A stretch of 64,000 bases of DNA from Alphaproteobacteria bacterium (GTDB taxonomy: Bacteria; Pseudomonadota; Alphaproteobacteria; Rs-D84). The notes below the pieces were generated by a model. The model worked only from the letters and a program-made list of their open reading frames with translations, did not search any database and was not told the DNA's origin. Positions 61,281-64,000 of the stretch are shown piece after piece. Numbering within the stretch: the first letter of the stretch is position 1; every line of letters starts with the position of its first letter. The DNA is taken from the NCBI GenBank assembly GCA_017528045.1, contig JAFXPG010000004.1, forward strand, positions 1-64,000. Direction: 5' to 3'. Both the position numbers and the translations under genes were made by a program.

Positions 61281-62231
61281 TCACATCCCTTTGAAAGCTT
61301 CAACAATCTTATCATGAACATTTTCTAAACTGTCTGTTATCACGGCCCCAGCAGCACACAAATGTCCACCACCACCAAAAGATTCTGCAATATGATTTAT
61401 TGGTGTTTTCTTGCTGCGCAAAGAAACACCTATTTGATTTTCTTTTTGTTCTTTTAATAAAACAACATATTCTACGCCGTGTATTTTACCCAATATACTT
61501 AAAACCAATTCTCCACGGCCGTCCAACTTTTTATAATCTTCTTTTTTGATTGTTGCGATAACCAATTTATTTTTCATTAAAAATTCCGAATTAGCCACTG
61601 CTTCAGATTCAACAATGACTGTTTTTTTATCGCTATTATCCAAAAGATTAGTTAAAGCATTTATATCTGCCCCTGCCTTTACTAATTCGGCTGCATCTTC
61701 AAAAACTTTACTATTCCTTACAAATTTAAAATTACCTGTATCTGTTATTAATGCAATAGTTAACAAATCAATAATATCTTTATCAGTTTTAAGTTTTGCC
61801 TTACGAACAACATCATAAATTATTTGGGATGTCGCGGCTTTTGTAACATCATCAAAACACAAATTACCAACCAAATCTTCATTATAATGATGATCAAATT
61901 CTATTATATAATCTGCGTCTTTAACAAAATTTTCTGAAAACGCCAAATGTTTACGTGTTCCATAGTCAACAATTATACACAAATCAAATTTAGAATTTTC
62001 TGGCAAATGTCTATGAAAAACAGCAGATTTTCTTAAAGGAACCTCTTCAAGAAATAATGGTATATTTCCATCGTAAATAACGGTAGAAGATTTACCAAAA
62101 TTTAATTCTATTATTTTCATCAAAGCTAAAGCTGAACATAAACAATCTCCATCCGGATTTTTATGTCCAAATATAGCAATAGATTTTGCTGATTTAATTT
62201 TATCAATAAAAACATCTATTTTTTTCATCAT
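61281..62231 (-). CDS. DHH-DHHA1 phosphodiesterase (NrnA/DhhP type)
   Basis: 316 residues. DHH motifs: FGHKNPDGDC, VDYGTR, EFDHHYNE, TDTGNF; C-terminal DHHA1 with SFGGGGH. This class cleaves nanoRNA, pAp and, in DhhP/Pde2 forms, cyclic di-AMP or pApA. With CdaA present in the same genome, c-di-AMP breakdown is a reasonable role (inference). The ATG overlaps the recJ stop. Confidence 0.9.
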   Translation of the reverse strand: MMKKIDVFIDKIKSAKSIAIFGHKNPDGDCLCSALALMKIIELNFGKSSTVIYDGNIPLFLEEVPLRKSAVFHRHLPENSKFDLCIIVDYGTRKHLAFSENFVKDADYIIEFDHHYNEDLVGNLCFDDVTKAATSQIIYDVVRKAKLKTDKDIIDLLTIALITDTGNFKFVRNSKVFEDAAELVKAGADINALTNLLDNSDKKTVIVESEAVANSEFLMKNKLVIATIKKEDYKKLDGRGELVLSILGKIHGVEYVVLLKEQKENQIGVSLRSKKTPINHIAESFGGGGHLCAAGAVITDSLENVHDKIVEAFKGM

Positions 62232-63982
62232 AATGTCATATCTTCCAAAACAAATTGTGCGTTTACACGACCATTATATTCGTTTTCTTTTAATTTACCT
62301 AATATTGTTATTGTAGTATTTGTATTCGCATCGTCCAGCAAAAAATCACCTATTGGTGTTCCTACCAGATTAAATCCCACAAAAGATAGTTGACCACCTG
62401 TACTGGTTTTAAGAACTCCACGCAAATGATTACCATTTCCCATAGCAGTTGCAAATTTTAAAATACCACCATGCAAAACCAAAGTTGGTTCAGGATTCGC
62501 TTGACCAAAAGGTCCCAAATCAGACAATTTTTCAACTAAATTCATATCTGCACTTGCAGCATCAATTTGGGCATCAACAAAAATTTCTGGTACGGGTTTT
62601 TCCCCATGTAATTGTTCTTTCACTGCTTCTTCTAAGAAATCACAAAATTCTTGTTCTTTATCCACAGATAAAGTAAAACCCGCTGCAGCTGCGTGTCCGC
62701 CACCTTCTGACAAAATACCTTTAGACAAAGCTTCATGTATTATCTTACCTAAATCAATTTCAGAAATAGAACGTCCAGAACCATTGATAACACCATCACT
62801 GCGTGTTGCAACACAAGTCGGCAAATTATATTTATCTTTTAAACGACCAGCAATAATTCCCATCACACCACCATGCCAATTATCACCACAAACAAATAAA
62901 CTGCATTTACCATTTTTACAACATTGTTCTGCTTTTTCTGCTGCATCTAACATGATAGCATTTTGAATATCTATTCTTTCTTGATTCATCTGATGCAATT
63001 TATTTGCCAAATCATTTGCAATCAAAGGGTTATCTGTTAACAACAAATCCAGTGCAGGATTCGCTGAATCTAAACGTCCTGCTGCATTTAAACGTGGTCC
63101 AATAGCAAAACCAACTGCATAAACAGATGGATTCTTTATACCAGCTAAAGTCATTAAAGTTTTTAAACCAAGGTTTTGTTGCAAACCTAAAACTTTTAAG
63201 CCTGTTGATACAAATGCACGATTCAAACCTATCAAAGGCATCGTATCGCATATTGTTCCCAGCGCAACCAAATCCATATAATTCAGTAAATTAACATGAA
63301 CATCTTTTTCATCAAAAAAATTTCTGTTTTTTAACTCACGATTGATAGAAACCAACGTTAAAAAAGCCACGCCTACCCCAGCCAAATAACTTAATCCAGA
63401 ATCATCATCAAAACGTTTTGGATTAACCACCGCATCTGCATTTGGTAAAACATTATCTGGCGAATGGTGATCTGTTACAACAATCTTCATTCCTAAATTT
63501 TTTGCAACATCAACTTCTGTGATACCGCTTATACCACAATCAACAGTAATCAATAATTTTGCACCATTTTTTGCGATTTCTTCTACTGCAGAAACATTCA
63601 AACCATAGCCTTCTCCTTCCCTGGTTGGTAAGTGCCAAGAAACATCAACACCTATGGATTGTAAATATTTTATAAATATAGCAGTAGAAGTAATACCATC
63701 TACATCATAATCACCATAAATTGCAATTTTATCACCAGCACAAATTGCATCAGCAATTATTTTTGTAGCGACATCCATATCTTTCAAAACAAATGGATCT
63801 GGCATATATTCTTTAATAGATGGATGTAAAAATTTTTCTACATTCTCATCACCTATCACGCCACGTGATATCAAAATATTTTTGATTAAATTTTGTGTAT
63901 CGTTTAAATCTTTTTCCAGATTATCATCATCCGACACAGCCCACACTTTACCCAGCATGGACTTCTCTACTATCTTACGCAC
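62228..63982 (-). CDS. recJ: Single-stranded-DNA exonuclease RecJ
   Basis: 584 residues from GTG; ATG at 63958 is an alternative start. An in-frame stop (TAA) lies at 63998-64000, so the gene is complete. Motifs: YGDYDVDGITSTAI, VTDHHSPD, DLVALGTICD, GDNWHGGVMGIIAGRL, GSGRSI and SEGGGHAAAAGF. It degrades 5' single strands in repair and recombination. It leads the recJ-DHH-lolA-tatB-tatC run. Confidence 0.95.
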   Translation of the reverse strand: MRKIVEKSMLGKVWAVSDDDNLEKDLNDTQNLIKNILISRGVIGDENVEKFLHPSIKEYMPDPFVLKDMDVATKIIADAICAGDKIAIYGDYDVDGITSTAIFIKYLQSIGVDVSWHLPTREGEGYGLNVSAVEEIAKNGAKLLITVDCGISGITEVDVAKNLGMKIVVTDHHSPDNVLPNADAVVNPKRFDDDSGLSYLAGVGVAFLTLVSINRELKNRNFFDEKDVHVNLLNYMDLVALGTICDTMPLIGLNRAFVSTGLKVLGLQQNLGLKTLMTLAGIKNPSVYAVGFAIGPRLNAAGRLDSANPALDLLLTDNPLIANDLANKLHQMNQERIDIQNAIMLDAAEKAEQCCKNGKCSLFVCGDNWHGGVMGIIAGRLKDKYNLPTCVATRSDGVINGSGRSISEIDLGKIIHEALSKGILSEGGGHAAAAGFTLSVDKEQEFCDFLEEAVKEQLHGEKPVPEIFVDAQIDAASADMNLVEKLSDLGPFGQANPEPTLVLHGGILKFATAMGNGNHLRGVLKTSTGGQLSFVGFNLVGTPIGDFLLDDANTNTTITILGKLKENEYNGRVNAQFVLEDMTL

Positions 63983-64000
63983 TCTATCACTCTTTTTTTA

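Noticed and set aside
1..64000. CRISPR arrays, insertion sequences, rRNA operons
   Set aside because: No regularly spaced repeats, transposase genes or rRNA sequence were seen.

Overview
The window reads as one contiguous stretch of an AT-rich, gene-dense alphaproteobacterial chromosome, with no phage block, insertion sequence or CRISPR array. Three things point to Alphaproteobacteria: the order ftsE-ftsX-YdcF-plsC, an RpoH-type dnaJ promoter of the alphaproteobacterial form, and overall similarity of LepA, GatCAB, ParE, TolB and MiaB. Strong AT bias, many short secreted proteins and a shortened UvrC suggest a reduced-genome, probably host- or gut-associated, uncultured lineage. The lineage is an inference; no 16S rRNA is present.

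Layout. 1-5.6 kb: a TbpB-like surface lipoprotein with an elaborate leader, a P-loop kinase, two tRNA-Pro genes around a Nudix gene, an unknown gene, fabF and acpP. 5.7-8.9 kb: rbfA-lepA plus an integrase-like gene that has lost its catalytic residues. 9-12.5 kb: a DedA-type protein, then ftsE-ftsX-YdcF-plsC on the plus strand. 12.5-15.5 kb: nuclease, tolB, an orphan ribbon-helix-helix regulator and two small envelope proteins. 15.6-19 kb: class II aldolase, efp, ppa, dnaN. 19-23.4 kb: a minus-strand operon pilin-rluC-asmA-cdaA, the last making cyclic di-AMP. 23.4-31.5 kb: uvrC, pgsA, parE, dnaJ, dnaA, dprA. 31.5-36.7 kb: secreted proteins, plsY, rpsT, and a secretin/TcpQ pair of type IVB pilus type. 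36.8-41.8 kb: sufB-sufC between membrane genes, then ruvX. 41.8-47 kb: gatC-gatA-gatB with a tRNA-Phe on the opposite strand, and miaB. 47-52.1 kb: two outer-membrane barrels, tcdA, a TatD hydrolase and a Slam-type lipoprotein exporter. 52.1-53.1 kb: tRNA-Lys with a duplicated 3' end and terminator, and a SodC-like lipoprotein. 53.2-59.6 kb: a compact run of secreted proteins including three paralogous trypsin-fold proteases, headed by an NlpD-like lipoprotein. 59.7-64 kb: tatC-tatB, lolA, a DHH phosphodiesterase and recJ.

The genes suggest a cell investing in its envelope: lipoprotein trafficking (LolA, Slam, TbpB-like), Tat export, division (FtsEX plus an NlpD-like amidase activator), phospholipid synthesis (PlsY, PlsC, PgsA, FabF, ACP) and a possible pilus. 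Cyclic di-AMP synthesis (CdaA) and a possible hydrolase for it or its products (DHH family) are both present, which is uncommon in this class.

The most novel-looking items are the three-protease secreted cluster (53.2-58.2 kb), the DnaA with a missing arginine finger, the catalytically dead integrase co-transcribed with lepA, the leader of the TbpB-like gene, the tRNA-Lys-derived repeat unit, and several apparently leaderless transcripts. Everything here is read by eye; no alignment or folding program was run.
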